This document shows, piece by piece, positions 8,434-18,888 of a stretch of 64,000 nt of DNA. Source of the DNA: Alphaproteobacteria bacterium (GTDB lineage Bacteria > Pseudomonadota > Alphaproteobacteria > TMED109); NCBI GenBank assembly GCA_022825705.1, contig JAJDWH010000036.1:372001-436000 (forward strand), written 5' to 3'. The notes beneath the pieces were generated by a model. The model made no database searches. It had not been told where the DNA came from and was given only the letters and a program-made list of their open reading frames with translations. Both the position numbers and the translations under genes were made by a program. Numbering within the stretch: position 1 is the stretch's first letter; every line of letters starts with the position of its first letter.

Positions 8434-9129
8434 CTACGGCATGTTTCCGGTCACCCAGGATTTCAGGAACGTGCGGGCCCACTGCACGACCGCGGGCGTG
8501 TGGCGCACATGGCTTCTGAACTGTTCGGCCGCCGGCTGTGCGCCGGGCATCGGCAGGAACCGATCCAGGTTCCGGCTCACCCAGAACCGCATGCCGGATT
8601 TCGTGACCTCGGGATGGAACTGGAGCCCCACGGCGTTCTGCCGGCGCCATGCCTGTACGGGAAACCTGTCGCTGGTCGCGAGAACTTCAGCGTCCGGTGG
8701 CAGCGACATGCCTTCGGCATGCCACTGGTAGAAGTGCATCGGTTCGGGAAAGACCGGCGGGGCGCCGTCGGCCGGGTCGACACGATGCCAGCCCACCTCG
8801 CAATGGCCGAGCGGATGCGCGTGGACTTCACCGCCGATCGCTCGCGCGAGGAGCTGCCCCCCGAGACAGATGCCAAGGATCGGTTTGCCCGAATCCGCGA
8901 CACGCTCCAGCCAGCGGATTTCCTCGCGGATGTAGGCGGAATCGTCGTTGGCCGACATCGGGCCGCCGAAGACGACGGCGGCCGCATGCTTGTCCATTGT
9001 CGGGGGAAGGTCATCGCCATGAATGGGGCGGCGGACTTCGCCCGGGTATCCCAGGGCCGAGAGGATCCGGGCTACCCGACCGGTGGCCGGGCGCCGCTGG
9101 TGGACGACGTAGAGTACTGGCAAGGGCAT
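8434..9129 (-). CDS. Class I glutamine amidotransferase domain protein
   Basis: This 231-aa stand-alone GATase1 domain has the nucleophile Cys in [17 protein letters not shown] and the His-Glu pair in [12 protein letters not shown]. An oxyanion segment [11 protein letters not shown] lies upstream. It resembles the GMP-synthase-like amidotransferases found outside guaA, which may act on glutamine or gamma-glutamyl compounds. The partner synthetase is not evident nearby. Two truncated copies of its 3' end lie upstream at 556-972 and 2713-2875. It is divergent from rnhB, with 47 bp between start codons. Confidence 0.88.
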   Translation of the reverse strand: MPLPVLYVVHQRRPATGRVARILSALGYPGEVRRPIHGDDLPPTMDKHAAAVVFGGPMSANDDSAYIREEIRWLERVADSGKPILGICLGGQLLARAIGGEVHAHPLGHCEVGWHRVDPADGAPPVFPEPMHFYQWHAEGMSLPPDAEVLATSDRFPVQAWRRQNAVGLQFHPEVTKSGMRFWVSRNLDRFLPMPGAQPAAEQFRSHVRHTPAVVQWARTFLKSWVTGNMP

Positions 9130-9176
9130 GGGCGGAGGCTATAGAGGATTTCCTTGCATGTGCAATCGGGGACCGG

Positions 9177-9779
9177 ATGGCTGACTTTGCGCTGGAAGCG
9201 GCATGCGGGTGCCTCCGGGTGTGTGGCGTGGACGAGGTGGGGCGCGGTCCCTGGGCGGGGCCCGTGGTGGCCGCGGCGGTCATTCTGGACCGAGGCTGGG
9301 ACGCGGACGGAGTTGACGATTCGAAGCGCCTGACGGCCGCAGCGCGTACCCGGCTCCGGCGCGAGATCGAGACGCATGCGGAGGTCGGGACAGGGCAGGC
9401 CTCGGTCTACGAGATCGACCGGATGAACATCCTCAACGCCGCTCTCCTGGCGATGCGACGGGCGGTCGCGGCGCTGGCGCGTGTGCCGGAATGCGCGCTT
9501 GTCGACGGCAACCGGCTACCGGATCTTCCGTGCCCGGCCACGGCCGTGACACGCGGCGACGCGCGAAGCCTGAGCATTGCGGCCGCGTCCATTGTCGCGA
9601 AGGTCGAGCGCGACCGGCTGATGGCCGGTCTGGCCGTGGATTTCCCGGGCTACGGCTGGGAGCGGAACGCGGGCTACGGTACGCCCCAGCACGCTGCGGC
9701 GTTGGAGCGGCTGGGGGTGAGCCCCCACCATCGTCGATCGTTCGCCCCGGTGGCAAGGCGCCTGGCCGGCGCCCGATGA
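9177..9779 (+). CDS. rnhB: Ribonuclease HII
   Basis: This 200-aa enzyme cleaves the RNA strand of RNA-DNA hybrids and removes single ribonucleotides. The active-site start [20 protein letters not shown] gives the DEVGRG motif, followed by DDSKRL, a later acidic residue in ALVDGNRLP, and [14 protein letters not shown]. The final part [19 protein letters not shown] is diagnostic of RNase HII. I chose ATG 9177 because the conserved core begins at about residue 15. It is convergent with ilvB, with a single base between the stop codons and no separate terminator. Confidence 0.95.
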   Translation: MADFALEAACGCLRVCGVDEVGRGPWAGPVVAAAVILDRGWDADGVDDSKRLTAAARTRLRREIETHAEVGTGQASVYEIDRMNILNAALLAMRRAVAALARVPECALVDGNRLPDLPCPATAVTRGDARSLSIAAASIVAKVERDRLMAGLAVDFPGYGWERNAGYGTPQHAAALERLGVSPHHRRSFAPVARRLAGAR

Positions 9780-9780
9780 C

Positions 9781-11529
<1,749 letters not shown>

Positions 11530-12174
11530 CGCATCTTGGCCCGGAGTTGGGAAGGGCCCATTGTAGGGTCGGAATTGAGAAAGCACACGCGACGGCGGTT
11601 CCTGGCCGGCGTCGCCGACGACAACGGTGGCGGCTGGTCGGAACTGGACCGCAAGTCTTCGGCTGGCCGCCCGCGGCGGGCACACAATAGTGATGAGAGG
11701 CGGCATCTGGAAGATGCCATGCTCGACGCGTAAGGCGCTCCTGCGACGCATCGGTTCGCAGGACACGCCACGGATGCATTGCGGTCGGGCCATGCCGACC
11801 GGCTCCGGCAGGAACGGCTCCAAGCGTTAGGGCATGGAGCGCGCTGCGTGATTGCCGGTATGGCACCCGAGTGTTCCGGTGGTTCGAATGATGTTGCATA
11901 GCGCGGGCGCCAGTTGTCGTCGGATGGCCGTGTGACCCGGAGACCTTGCGTTGACTGGCCGCCCGCCCAACGGATAACTGCTGCTGGCGAGCGCTGACCG
12001 AGGGCCTTACAGGCTTATGCATTCCTTGGCGTCAAGTGTGGTTTCGCGGGAGATTTGGCCGCGCGAGCGGTCGCAAGCGTGCCAGTCTTCCGGGCTGCTT
12101 GAGTCGGTGGACCTCGCTTATCCACCGGGGGACGAGCACTGCCTGCTGGAGCTGCCGGGGATGGGGGTTGCCGG
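11530..12174. other. Intergenic region between ilvB and the integrase
   Basis: I see no gene I can support in these 645 bp. The part next to ilvB should hold its promoter and leader, but no clear attenuator or T-box was found by eye. No tRNA that could be an attachment site was seen. Confidence 0.4.
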
Positions 12175-13827
12175 ATGACTCGGCGTCGGCGACTGCCGTC
12201 GATTAGGGACTTGCGGACGGCTGCGGACGTGCATGTGTTGCCGGACGACCCGGTGGCGCTGAAGATGCTTCTGGTGGAGGCGGTGAGCCGTGGGAGCGGC
12301 GTCGAGACGTACCTGGTCTACGGCGATCAATGGTTGCGAAACGCTGCGGACGTGGATGGATTGCCGGACGACCCAGCCCTGCTCAAGATGCTCTTGGTGG
12401 AAGCGGTCATTCGGTGGAACGCCGCAGGAACGCTTCCGGCCGGTGGCGACAGTTCGTTGCGGAACGCCGCGGACGTGAGTGCGCTGCCGGACGACACGGC
12501 CATGCTCAAGATGCTGCTGATGGAAGCCGTGAACCGTGGCCGGCGATTGACGGACAGCGGCCTGGGGCGCCTCGAGCCCGGCCGGCACTACCTCGGCGAC
12601 GGGACCGGGCTGTTCGTGGACGTGTCGGAGAAGAGGAAGGTCTCGTTCGGTCAGCGGTTGCGTATTGCCGGGACTGGCAAGCGCATTGAACTGGGGCTTG
12701 GATCGTGGCCCGCCTTCCGATTGGAAGAGGTGAAGGCGAAGGCGGTGGCGTATCGGCGGATGGCGCGACATGGCAGGAATCCGTTGCTGGTGCGGGCCGC
12801 AGTTCCGACCGTCGCGGAGGCTGTCGAAGAATTCTTCAAGGAGTTCGGTCCTTCCTGGGTAGGTCGTAACACGGAACGCGCCTACCGGGCGAGCCTCGCG
12901 AAGTATGTGTTGCCGAGCCTCGGCGCGCGGCGCGTCGATCAGGTGCGGCGGTCCGACCTTGCCGCCGCGGTGAAACCTGCCTGGGTGGAGTACCGGCGGG
13001 TGGGACGTGATCTGTTGCGGGTGCTCCGTGGCACGTTTCGTTGGGTGCGGGCCCACGATTTTCGTAATGACCTGCCAACGGACGGCGTAGAGGACCTGTT
13101 GCCGCGAATCGAGCGCGAGGAACGACACCATGAAGCCATGAGCCACGAAGATGTTGCGGAGGCGGTAGCAAGGGCTCGAATGTTCGAGAACCACGTGAGA
13201 AGGGTGACGCCAAGTGACGGAATGCTGGCCCTGGCCTTCGAGATGACGATTCTGACGGGCCTCCGGCGGCAGGAGCTCGTGGGCATTCGCTGGCGTGACA
13301 TCGACGGACCGAAGCGCGTGCTGACGATCGACGCGCATCGCATGAAGAAAAAGACCAAGGCGCACAAGGTTCCGCTGTCCAGCGCTGCGATGGACGTATT
13401 GCGGCGCGCGCGCGAACTGGGTTCCAGCACGGACAGCGAGGACGACCACGTATTCGTGTGCCCGGAGCACATCGGCGACCGCGTCGAGATGAAACCGATT
13501 TCGCCGTACTCGCTGTCGAGATTCCTGCAGCGCCTGGGCCTGAACGGGACATTGCACGGTTTTCGGAGCGCTCTCGACGACTGGGCGACCGAGAAGGGGA
13601 CGGATGCGCAGATCGTGGAGCGCGCATTGGGCCATGCGGTAAAGAGCAAGGTGAGGCGTGCTTACTCGCGGACGGACCTGCTTGAGCGGCGGAGAGCGCT
13701 CATGGAAGCATGGGGCGAACACGCCACCCGCGCCAGCCAAGGGGGTGCGGACGTTCGGCAGTTCCCGGGTTCTTCTCTTCCCCTCCAGGAACCCCACCAG
13801 CCCGCGCTTGGGTACAGGGCGAAATGA
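12175..13827 (+). CDS. Tyrosine recombinase (P4-type integrase) with a triplicated N-terminal repeat
   Basis: This 550-aa protein starts with three 41-aa repeats (residues ~13-125). A DUF4102-like arm-binding domain follows (YLGDGTGLFVDV to LEEVKAKAVAYRRM), then a core-binding domain and a catalytic domain. Catalytic residues visible are Arg in LTGLRRQELVGIRW, His-x-x-Arg in LHGFRSALDDWA, a second His in RALGHAVKSKV, and Tyr in RRAYSR. The integrase should move an island, but its attachment sites were not identified. The N-terminal repeats are absent from ordinary P4 integrases. Confidence 0.85.
   Translation: MTRRRRLPSIRDLRTAADVHVLPDDPVALKMLLVEAVSRGSGVETYLVYGDQWLRNAADVDGLPDDPALLKMLLVEAVIRWNAAGTLPAGGDSSLRNAADVSALPDDTAMLKMLLMEAVNRGRRLTDSGLGRLEPGRHYLGDGTGLFVDVSEKRKVSFGQRLRIAGTGKRIELGLGSWPAFRLEEVKAKAVAYRRMARHGRNPLLVRAAVPTVAEAVEEFFKEFGPSWVGRNTERAYRASLAKYVLPSLGARRVDQVRRSDLAAAVKPAWVEYRRVGRDLLRVLRGTFRWVRAHDFRNDLPTDGVEDLLPRIEREERHHEAMSHEDVAEAVARARMFENHVRRVTPSDGMLALAFEMTILTGLRRQELVGIRWRDIDGPKRVLTIDAHRMKKKTKAHKVPLSSAAMDVLRRARELGSSTDSEDDHVFVCPEHIGDRVEMKPISPYSLSRFLQRLGLNGTLHGFRSALDDWATEKGTDAQIVERALGHAVKSKVRRAYSRTDLLERRRALMEAWGEHATRASQGGADVRQFPGSSLPLQEPHQPALGYRAK
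12211..12540 (+). repeat. Three tandem 123-bp repeats inside the integrase gene
   Basis: Units begin at 12211, 12334 and 12457. Each encodes LR(T/N)AADV, then two variable residues, LPDD, then LKMLL(V/M)EAV. The LPDD-x3-LKMLL core resembles the N-terminal leader of IS66-family transposases (from memory). The DNA has diverged between copies while protein spacing is exact, so the duplication is not recent and the reading frame has been kept. Confidence 0.8.
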
Positions 13828-14036
13828 CCCGCGCGTCCTCATGAACGAGGCCGGCTCCTGCGACTGGGGGCGATTACCTGGGTACGGCTGCCGACATGCC
13901 ATGCGGCCGATTGTGCGGGCTCAGAAATTCTATGATTCCCCGCCCAAACGCCCCGCCATCAGGCCTTGGATGCGTTGTTTTCCGGGTCAGAGGGGCGAAA
14001 TGATCGACAGCTTTAGTCGCGGCGCCGGCGACCCGG

Positions 14037-15362
14037 ATGAGTGGCCAGGCAAGCAGACATTCGGATTTCGTCACTAACATCAGAGCGTTAAGGCGCCTGC
14101 GCCCTGGAATCACGGCATCAAATCCTCGTTACCGGCTCAAGGTGACGGGAAAAGGCCCAGGCTGTTTCAGCGCCGTATTCGCAGGAACCGCGAGCGCGCA
14201 AGAAACCGCCCCCATGGCAGACTCCGAGCCGATGGTCAACATGCACATGGCGGAAGAACACGCCGTGACCGTTGGCGGTCACATAGAAGTGCTTCTTGGT
14301 TCAACCGAAACCGGACGTGACGGGATGGACCGGGGTATTTTTAGCCGCATTAACGTGAGTTACGACAAGACGCTGGATAGCGGGCTCGAAATCGGCGGTC
14401 GGATCGGTTACCACCTAGGCAATCGCAATTCGGCTGAGAAAGTCAAGTTGCGTTACCAGACCGAAAAAGAAGTGCAGGACGCGCTTGCGAAAGACCCGGA
14501 AGCTGCAGTCGGCATGGTGCGCGATGAGGTGACGGTGGCGGGAACCGCCCCTGGGGGTGCGCCGGACGTCCTGTACATGACCATCGGCGGTGGGTTCGGA
14601 ACGGTAAGCATAGGTGCGCACCCTGGCGCAAATTGTGCGACGCTACCGCGACCTGTCGCTTTCACTCAATCGCTCAATTTGATCTACCATCTGCAGTTCT
14701 CGAAAATCAGATACTCGAACCTCCTCTTGCAGGAGCCTCAGTACTGCGCAACCCCGGAGAGTGTCTCCTACGCGACGCCAAACATAAGTGGCTTCAAGGC
14801 GATGGTGACCTACGCACCGAATGCAGATGCCACTCAGTCGGCTGACCTGCAGGCTGCGACCAGTAAGGTCGAGGATCTGATCAACGCCACCGCAACATGG
14901 TCTTCCGCGATGGGCGGAGCAGACATCTCGCTGGGCGCCGGCATCATCACGTCTTCCGGAACCGCGCAGGAGGATACCCAAACGGTCGCCGGGACAATCG
15001 GATTTGGCGGGATTACCGTTGGCGCTTCGTGGTTTTCGAATGACAAAACCAGCCAAGACGGTTACACAGTTGGTGCCAAGTACGCGTTGGGCAACCTCAC
15101 TCCCGCTATCACGTACGCAAGCCAGGATACTGACACAGCTACGCTTATGGGCGTTGGCAAAGGCGGCTACTCGGAGGAAACGTCTCTCATAATTGGGGCG
15201 ACCTACGGATTAGGTGGCGGCCTGGCGGTGTTTGCTGAGTACTGGAAGATGGAACAGACCGGTTTCGGTGTGGAATATTCAGCAAAGAATCCTGCCGGAG
15301 ACGGGCAAGTTACCGACAAAGAAGACACCCTGCTAATCGCCGGTGTCCAACTAAGCTTTTAA
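14037..15362 (+). CDS. Gram-negative porin (paralogue 1) with a degenerate signal peptide
   Basis: From about residue 55 this is a 16-strand-type porin like the gene at 17743-18888. It has GGHIEVLLG at the start, DRGIFSRINVSYDKTLDSGL, a GGGFGTVSIG strand, and a C-terminal strand ending in Phe (AGVQLSF). The last part of a signal peptide is recognisable (AVFAGTASAQ), but the hydrophobic core before it is weak or lost. A GTG at 14142 gives a very short leader. Secretion is therefore doubtful. A rho-independent terminator follows the stop. The start is uncertain. Confidence 0.7.
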   Translation: MSGQASRHSDFVTNIRALRRLRPGITASNPRYRLKVTGKGPGCFSAVFAGTASAQETAPMADSEPMVNMHMAEEHAVTVGGHIEVLLGSTETGRDGMDRGIFSRINVSYDKTLDSGLEIGGRIGYHLGNRNSAEKVKLRYQTEKEVQDALAKDPEAAVGMVRDEVTVAGTAPGGAPDVLYMTIGGGFGTVSIGAHPGANCATLPRPVAFTQSLNLIYHLQFSKIRYSNLLLQEPQYCATPESVSYATPNISGFKAMVTYAPNADATQSADLQAATSKVEDLINATATWSSAMGGADISLGAGIITSSGTAQEDTQTVAGTIGFGGITVGASWFSNDKTSQDGYTVGAKYALGNLTPAITYASQDTDTATLMGVGKGGYSEETSLIIGATYGLGGGLAVFAEYWKMEQTGFGVEYSAKNPAGDGQVTDKEDTLLIAGVQLSF

Positions 15363-15705
15363 GAGGCGCACGGCCTTCGGCGACAGGCACGACAAGTAAA
15401 TTGATCAGCGGCGGCCTTCGGGCCGCCGCTTTTTTTGTGTGCCGAGCATGACCGACAGCTGGGAAATGGAAGTCCTCAATTCAGCCTCATGGTATTACTG
15501 TTGTCTGCACGGCACCGACCGATTCGTCTGAACCGGTCAATATCGTGGCCTTTGCCGAGCACGACTCGCTGCCCGGCCAAGAACACTCCAGTGACCGAAT
15601 TTGGCGCATGAAAAAGGCGGTGGCGCCCTTGAGAGCGTCACAAGCATGTCGGGCGGGAGCGAGGCCCGCAGGAGAACTGCGAAGCCGCGCTCTCACCCGA
15701 TCAGG
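15363..15705. other. Convergent intergenic region between porins 1 and 2
   Basis: It contains the terminator of porin 1 at 15407-15437. A weaker GC hairpin near 15609-15640, with T residues on the minus strand, may end porin 2. I see no gene. Confidence 0.5.
15407..15437 (+). terminator. Rho-independent terminator of porin 1
   Basis: A 10-bp stem AGCGGCGGCC / GGCCGCCGCT with a TTCG tetraloop is followed by a run of eight T. It begins about 45 bp after the stop codon. Confidence 0.92.
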
Positions 15706-16854
15706 TTAGAAGTCGAGCCTGACCCCTGAGAGCAGGATGGTCTCATCGTCGTCTTCGACTTCGAGAGCGATGTACTCAGCAAACGCGCTGAGGCCGCCAC
15801 CGACGTTGTAGCTGCTGCCGACCACGAGATAACTTTCGTCGCCGCCGTCCTTGTTCTCCAGTTGGCCGTAGGCAATGGCTGGCGCAATCGCGCCGATCGT
15901 GTATTTGGCACTGAGGGTGATGCCTTCCGTGCCGTCGTCCCCATTGTCGTGCCAACTCGCCGCAAGGGTGGCCCCCCCAACGCCGAGCGTCCCGGAAGCA
16001 ACGATGGAATCGACCATGTCGTCTTCCGCCGTCTGCATGCCGACGCCGAGAGCGATATCCATGCCGCCCATGTTGCCCGAGTACTTGATTGCCGCCGCCA
16101 TGTAGTCGTCGGCATCGATGTTGTCCGCCTTGTAGTCTGCCTTTACTACGTCTTTTATTTGATTGTTTTGACTGGCATCCGCGTGCGGGGCAAAGGTGAC
16201 CATTGCGACCAGGCCCCCCATGGTGGGCGTCGAGTAGCTGATGCCGTTGGGCGTGATGCCGAAGAAGGGCCAGAGGCCCGGGCCATTCGAGGGGCTCAGT
16301 CCCGAGAACATTCCCTGATGTCCCCAATGCGGAGAGTCAGGCGTCAGGATGGGGAACGGCACAGTGGCGTGCACGGCGGTCACGTGGTTGCCCAGCGCGA
16401 TGGTCCCAAAGCCACCGCCAATGGTGACGAAGGATTCACCCGGATTGTAGAACCGGGAGGAGTCGTTTTCGACGAAAACGGCCAATCTGCCGCCGATCTC
16501 CAGGCCGTTTTCGAGCGCGTTTGAGTACCCGACCACAATGCGGTTGTAGAAGCTTTCAATTCCATCGACGCCATCGTCGTGGTCTGAAATGCCGCCGACG
16601 ATATGAAGGGTACCGCCGGCGGTGACATTGCCTTGCGCGCTCGCGGTTCCTGCGACGGGCGACCGGCGAAGCCGGTCGCCTACGCCGGTCGTGCGCAGTG
16701 CCTGCCGACTGGATTGACCACCTTGGGCGCCCGGCCCGGCAGGGCTTTGCCGACGGTGAGGGGGTGGAAGATCTCCGGTGCCCAGACCAGCGGAGCAAGA
16801 GCATGTGCAGGATCTGTTGTATTCGGCGGGCGATCCGACCAAGCGGGACCACAT
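15706..16854 (-). CDS. Gram-negative porin (paralogue 2) lacking a normal signal peptide
   Basis: The mature barrel begins at about residue 74 (QGNVTAGGTLHIVGGISDHD) and is well kept to the C-terminal Phe (LLSGVRLDF). Strands such as SFVTIGGGFGTIALGNH and a GISYSTPTMGGLVAMVTFAP segment match the porin at 17743-18888. Only the cleavage end of the leader survives (VAGTASAQ). The region coding for the hydrophobic core is replaced by unrelated sequence containing a perfect hairpin at 16659-16679. The upstream 73 codons look non-coding. It is probably no longer exported. Confidence 0.65.
   Translation of the reverse strand: MWSRLVGSPAEYNRSCTCSCSAGLGTGDLPPPHRRQSPAGPGAQGGQSSRQALRTTGVGDRLRRSPVAGTASAQGNVTAGGTLHIVGGISDHDDGVDGIESFYNRIVVGYSNALENGLEIGGRLAVFVENDSSRFYNPGESFVTIGGGFGTIALGNHVTAVHATVPFPILTPDSPHWGHQGMFSGLSPSNGPGLWPFFGITPNGISYSTPTMGGLVAMVTFAPHADASQNNQIKDVVKADYKADNIDADDYMAAAIKYSGNMGGMDIALGVGMQTAEDDMVDSIVASGTLGVGGATLAASWHDNGDDGTEGITLSAKYTIGAIAPAIAYGQLENKDGGDESYLVVGSSYNVGGGLSAFAEYIALEVEDDDETILLSGVRLDF
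16659..16679. repeat. Perfect 9-bp hairpin at the broken leader of porin 2
   Basis: GCGACCGGC and GCCGGTCGC flank a GAA triloop, and a third partial copy of the arm follows (GCCGGTCG at 16685-16692). This compact palindrome lies exactly where similarity to the porin signal peptide stops and resembles a REP-type element. Confidence 0.6.
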
Positions 16855-16890
16855 GAGACTTGCAACGTCAGGGTATACGAAATGCGCTAT

Positions 16891-16911
16891 CCTGTTTCAT
16901 TATGAAACAGG
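16891..16911 (+). promoter_or_regulatory. Perfect palindrome covering the ribosome binding site of the small membrane gene
   Basis: CCTGTTTCAT and ATGAAACAGG form a perfect 10-bp inverted repeat around one base. The 3' arm runs into AGGAG (16908-16912), the Shine-Dalgarno of the gene starting at 16921. It could be an operator or an RNA hairpin hiding the ribosome binding site. Confidence 0.55.
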
Positions 16912-16920
16912 AGACCCTTC

Positions 16921-17202
16921 GTGCCTGATTGGAATTGGTCGGCAATCGCTACAATCGGAACACTGATCATTGCGTTTGGAGTGCTCTGGAACGCAATAGG
17001 CAACGTCGGCAAGGAAGTGCGGGCAGTTGAGACCGGCCTGCGAGGCGAGATCACCGCCGTGCGCGATGATCTGAACGATCTGAGTCAGCGCGTCACCCGT
17101 GTCGAAACGATCCTTGAAGAGCGGTTGCCTAGACGGCAGGAACAGACAGAGGTGAGGGTCCCGCCGCAAGATGTAGTCCCCACTGCGGCGCAAGCTGAAT
17201 GA
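16921..17202 (+). CDS. Small membrane-anchored coiled-coil protein
   Basis: This 93-aa product has one N-terminal transmembrane helix (about residues 8-26, IATIGTLIIAFGVLWNAIG). A heptad-like helix follows (VGKEVRAVETGLRGEITAVR and LNDLSQRVTRVETILEERL), then a Pro/Gln tail. I do not recognise a family; similar small proteins occur in mobile elements. It starts with GTG 9 bp after an AGGAG that lies in a perfect palindrome. The next small reading frame downstream shares the sequence GAGACCCTTC before its start. Confidence 0.6.
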   Translation: MPDWNWSAIATIGTLIIAFGVLWNAIGNVGKEVRAVETGLRGEITAVRDDLNDLSQRVTRVETILEERLPRRQEQTEVRVPPQDVVPTAAQAE

Positions 17203-17216
17203 GCGGGAGACCCTTC

Positions 17217-17381
17217 ATGAAGCGTGAAACGGATCGGCCTCGCTAGCGTATCTCCGAGCCGCAGACGGTGACGATGCCGCCGACCGATTACCAGCCGAGC
17301 AAGGTCGAGCTGGAGGAAGAATTTGACATGCCGGGGATGTCGTTCAAGGAGTTGCGGGAGGCGTTTTTTCTGGCCCTATAG
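17217..17381 (+). pseudogene. Small ORF interrupted by an in-frame amber codon
   Basis: ATG at 17217 (after GGGAGACCCTTC) reads MKRETDRPR, then TAG at 17244-17246. The same frame continues RISEPQTVTMPPTDYQPSKV and EEEFDMPGMSFKELREAFFLAL to TAG at 17379. The downstream part looks like a real small protein, so the gene was either broken by one substitution or restarts at ATG 17274. It lies 14 bp after the small membrane gene in the same direction. Confidence 0.5.
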
Positions 17382-17742
17382 GTTCAAGCACGACGAGTGA
17401 GTTTCACGGGGAGATTGTAACTCTCCGATATAATCCCCTTTCGGAATGAGTAGTCAGCGGCTTTTTGAGAGACAGTAGTCGAGAGAACCCTGTGTGGTTT
17501 CGGCTACGCGCCATTGGGCTGGGCGTATCCACGTGTGGGCTCCTGAGTACTTGCTCAACGGCGAGCACGTGTGAGTGTCGAACTCCTATCCATTCAGATT
17601 CCTCGCCGCCATCAGGCTGGATCAGGGCTTGCTCCGCCGAGCACGATCAAGAGCTCGGCGCACAAAAAAAGCGGCGGCCCGAAGGCCGCCGCCAAATGTT
17701 TCTCAATGAGACGCCGTCCAAGGACGGCGCTTCTGGATCAGG
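17382..17742. other. Intergenic region downstream of porin 3
   Basis: Apart from the porin 3 terminator (17663-17693) I see no feature I can support. A frame on the + strand at 17465-17860 has no recognisable content and overlaps the porin. Confidence 0.45.
17663..17693 (-). terminator. Rho-independent terminator of porin 3
   Basis: On the minus strand, GGCGGCGGCC, a TTCG loop and GGCCGCCGC are followed by seven T. It starts 49 bp after the porin stop and is nearly identical to the terminator of porin 1, showing that gene and terminator were duplicated together. Confidence 0.92.
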
Positions 17743-18888
17743 TCAGAAGCCGAGGGTAACGCCTGACATCAGGATCGTCTCGTCGTCGGCAACGCCGTTC
17801 CTCGTTGTCTCCATGCCCAGGTACTCGGCGAACGCACTGAGCCCGCCACCCACAGCGTAGCTCGCGCCGATGACCAGGGCGGTTTCCTCATCCTGATCGT
17901 CGCAGTTGTCGCATTCCATGCTGCTGTATGTGATTCCGGGCGTGATGGCGCCGAGCGAGTACTTCGCGCCAACCGTCCATCCGGTCGTGCCGCTTCGGTA
18001 GGTACCGTCCGTGTTGTCACCGTTGTCGTACCAAGAGAACCCGACGGTCGCTCCGCCCATTCCGGCGCTGGCAGCGATCGTCACGGAGTCGACGTAGTCG
18101 TCGGCCGCCGTCTGGAAAGCGGCACCGACGTTGACGCTCATCCCGCCCATGTCGGATCCGAACGTAACCGCTGCATTGAGGTAGTCCTCACCGTCGCGGC
18201 TGGCGTTAGCCAGGCTTCCCGTCTGGTCGGCGTCCATGTTGGGAGCGTAGCTCACCATCGCGGCCAGGCCGCCCATCGAAGGCGTGGAGTACGAAATACC
18301 GGTAGGCGTTCCGCAGTAGTTGACCTCTGAGTGCGTGACGTTGATGGTGCCCACACCCATGAAGAGGCTGTGCCAGGTCGCGTTGACGCCGCCGGGCACG
18401 AAGGCGATCGGGCGCGGAAGCATCGCGCACGCTGCCATCGCGTGGTGACCCATGGTGACCGTACCGAAGCCGCCGCCGACGCTGATCGCGAGGATGTCAG
18501 GAGCGTAGTTCTGCCGGTTCTGGCCACCCGAGACGTCGATGTCCATGTCCATCATCATTGAACCGTCGTCCATCATCATTTCACTGATGTCGTCGGTGTT
18601 GACGGACTGCGTGCGGTTGTCACCACGCTGGTTCAGCAAGTACGCGATGTTGCCGCTGATCACCAGGCCATTGTCGAGCGTGTTGGAGTAGTTGACATTG
18701 ATCCGGCTGAAGAGGCCGCGGTCGAAGCCGTCCTGACCATCATCGTGGTCGGAAGTGCCGCCGATAACCTCGATCGCGCCGCCGACGGTGACCTCGCCCT
18801 GCGCATGCGCGGTTCCTGCAAATGCGAAGAAGGCAGCTAGCGTGAGGCCAAGGCCTGACACCGCTGCCCGACGAAGAATCTGTGCCAT
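17743..18888 (-). CDS. Gram-negative porin (paralogue 3, intact)
   Basis: This 381-aa protein has a clear signal peptide (MAQILRRAAVSGLGLTLAAF, cleavage after AGTAHA). Porin strands follow: GEVTVGGAIEVIGGTSDHDD, FSRINVNYSNTLDNGLVISG, GGGFGTVTMGHHAM, and the terminal ILMSGVTLGF. Porins form trimeric outer-membrane channels for small solutes. An unusual Met/Asp-rich insertion (ISEMMMDDGSMMMDMDIDV) replaces the corresponding loop of the paralogues. AGGGGAAC precedes the start. It is the only one of the three porins with a full leader and its own terminator. Confidence 0.9.
   Translation of the reverse strand: MAQILRRAAVSGLGLTLAAFFAFAGTAHAQGEVTVGGAIEVIGGTSDHDDGQDGFDRGLFSRINVNYSNTLDNGLVISGNIAYLLNQRGDNRTQSVNTDDISEMMMDDGSMMMDMDIDVSGGQNRQNYAPDILAISVGGGFGTVTMGHHAMAACAMLPRPIAFVPGGVNATWHSLFMGVGTINVTHSEVNYCGTPTGISYSTPSMGGLAAMVSYAPNMDADQTGSLANASRDGEDYLNAAVTFGSDMGGMSVNVGAAFQTAADDYVDSVTIAASAGMGGATVGFSWYDNGDNTDGTYRSGTTGWTVGAKYSLGAITPGITYSSMECDNCDDQDEETALVIGASYAVGGGLSAFAEYLGMETTRNGVADDETILMSGVTLGF

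Noticed and set aside
8123-8731. Overlapping frames on both strands between the barrel gene and the amidotransferase
   Set aside because: No domain, no ribosome binding site, and codon content unlike neighbours. The 3' part is the antisense of the amidotransferase.
12417-12431. GAAC-N7-GAAC match (possible LexA box)
   Set aside because: It lies inside the integrase coding repeat in GC-rich DNA, not at a promoter. One or two chance matches are expected in the window.
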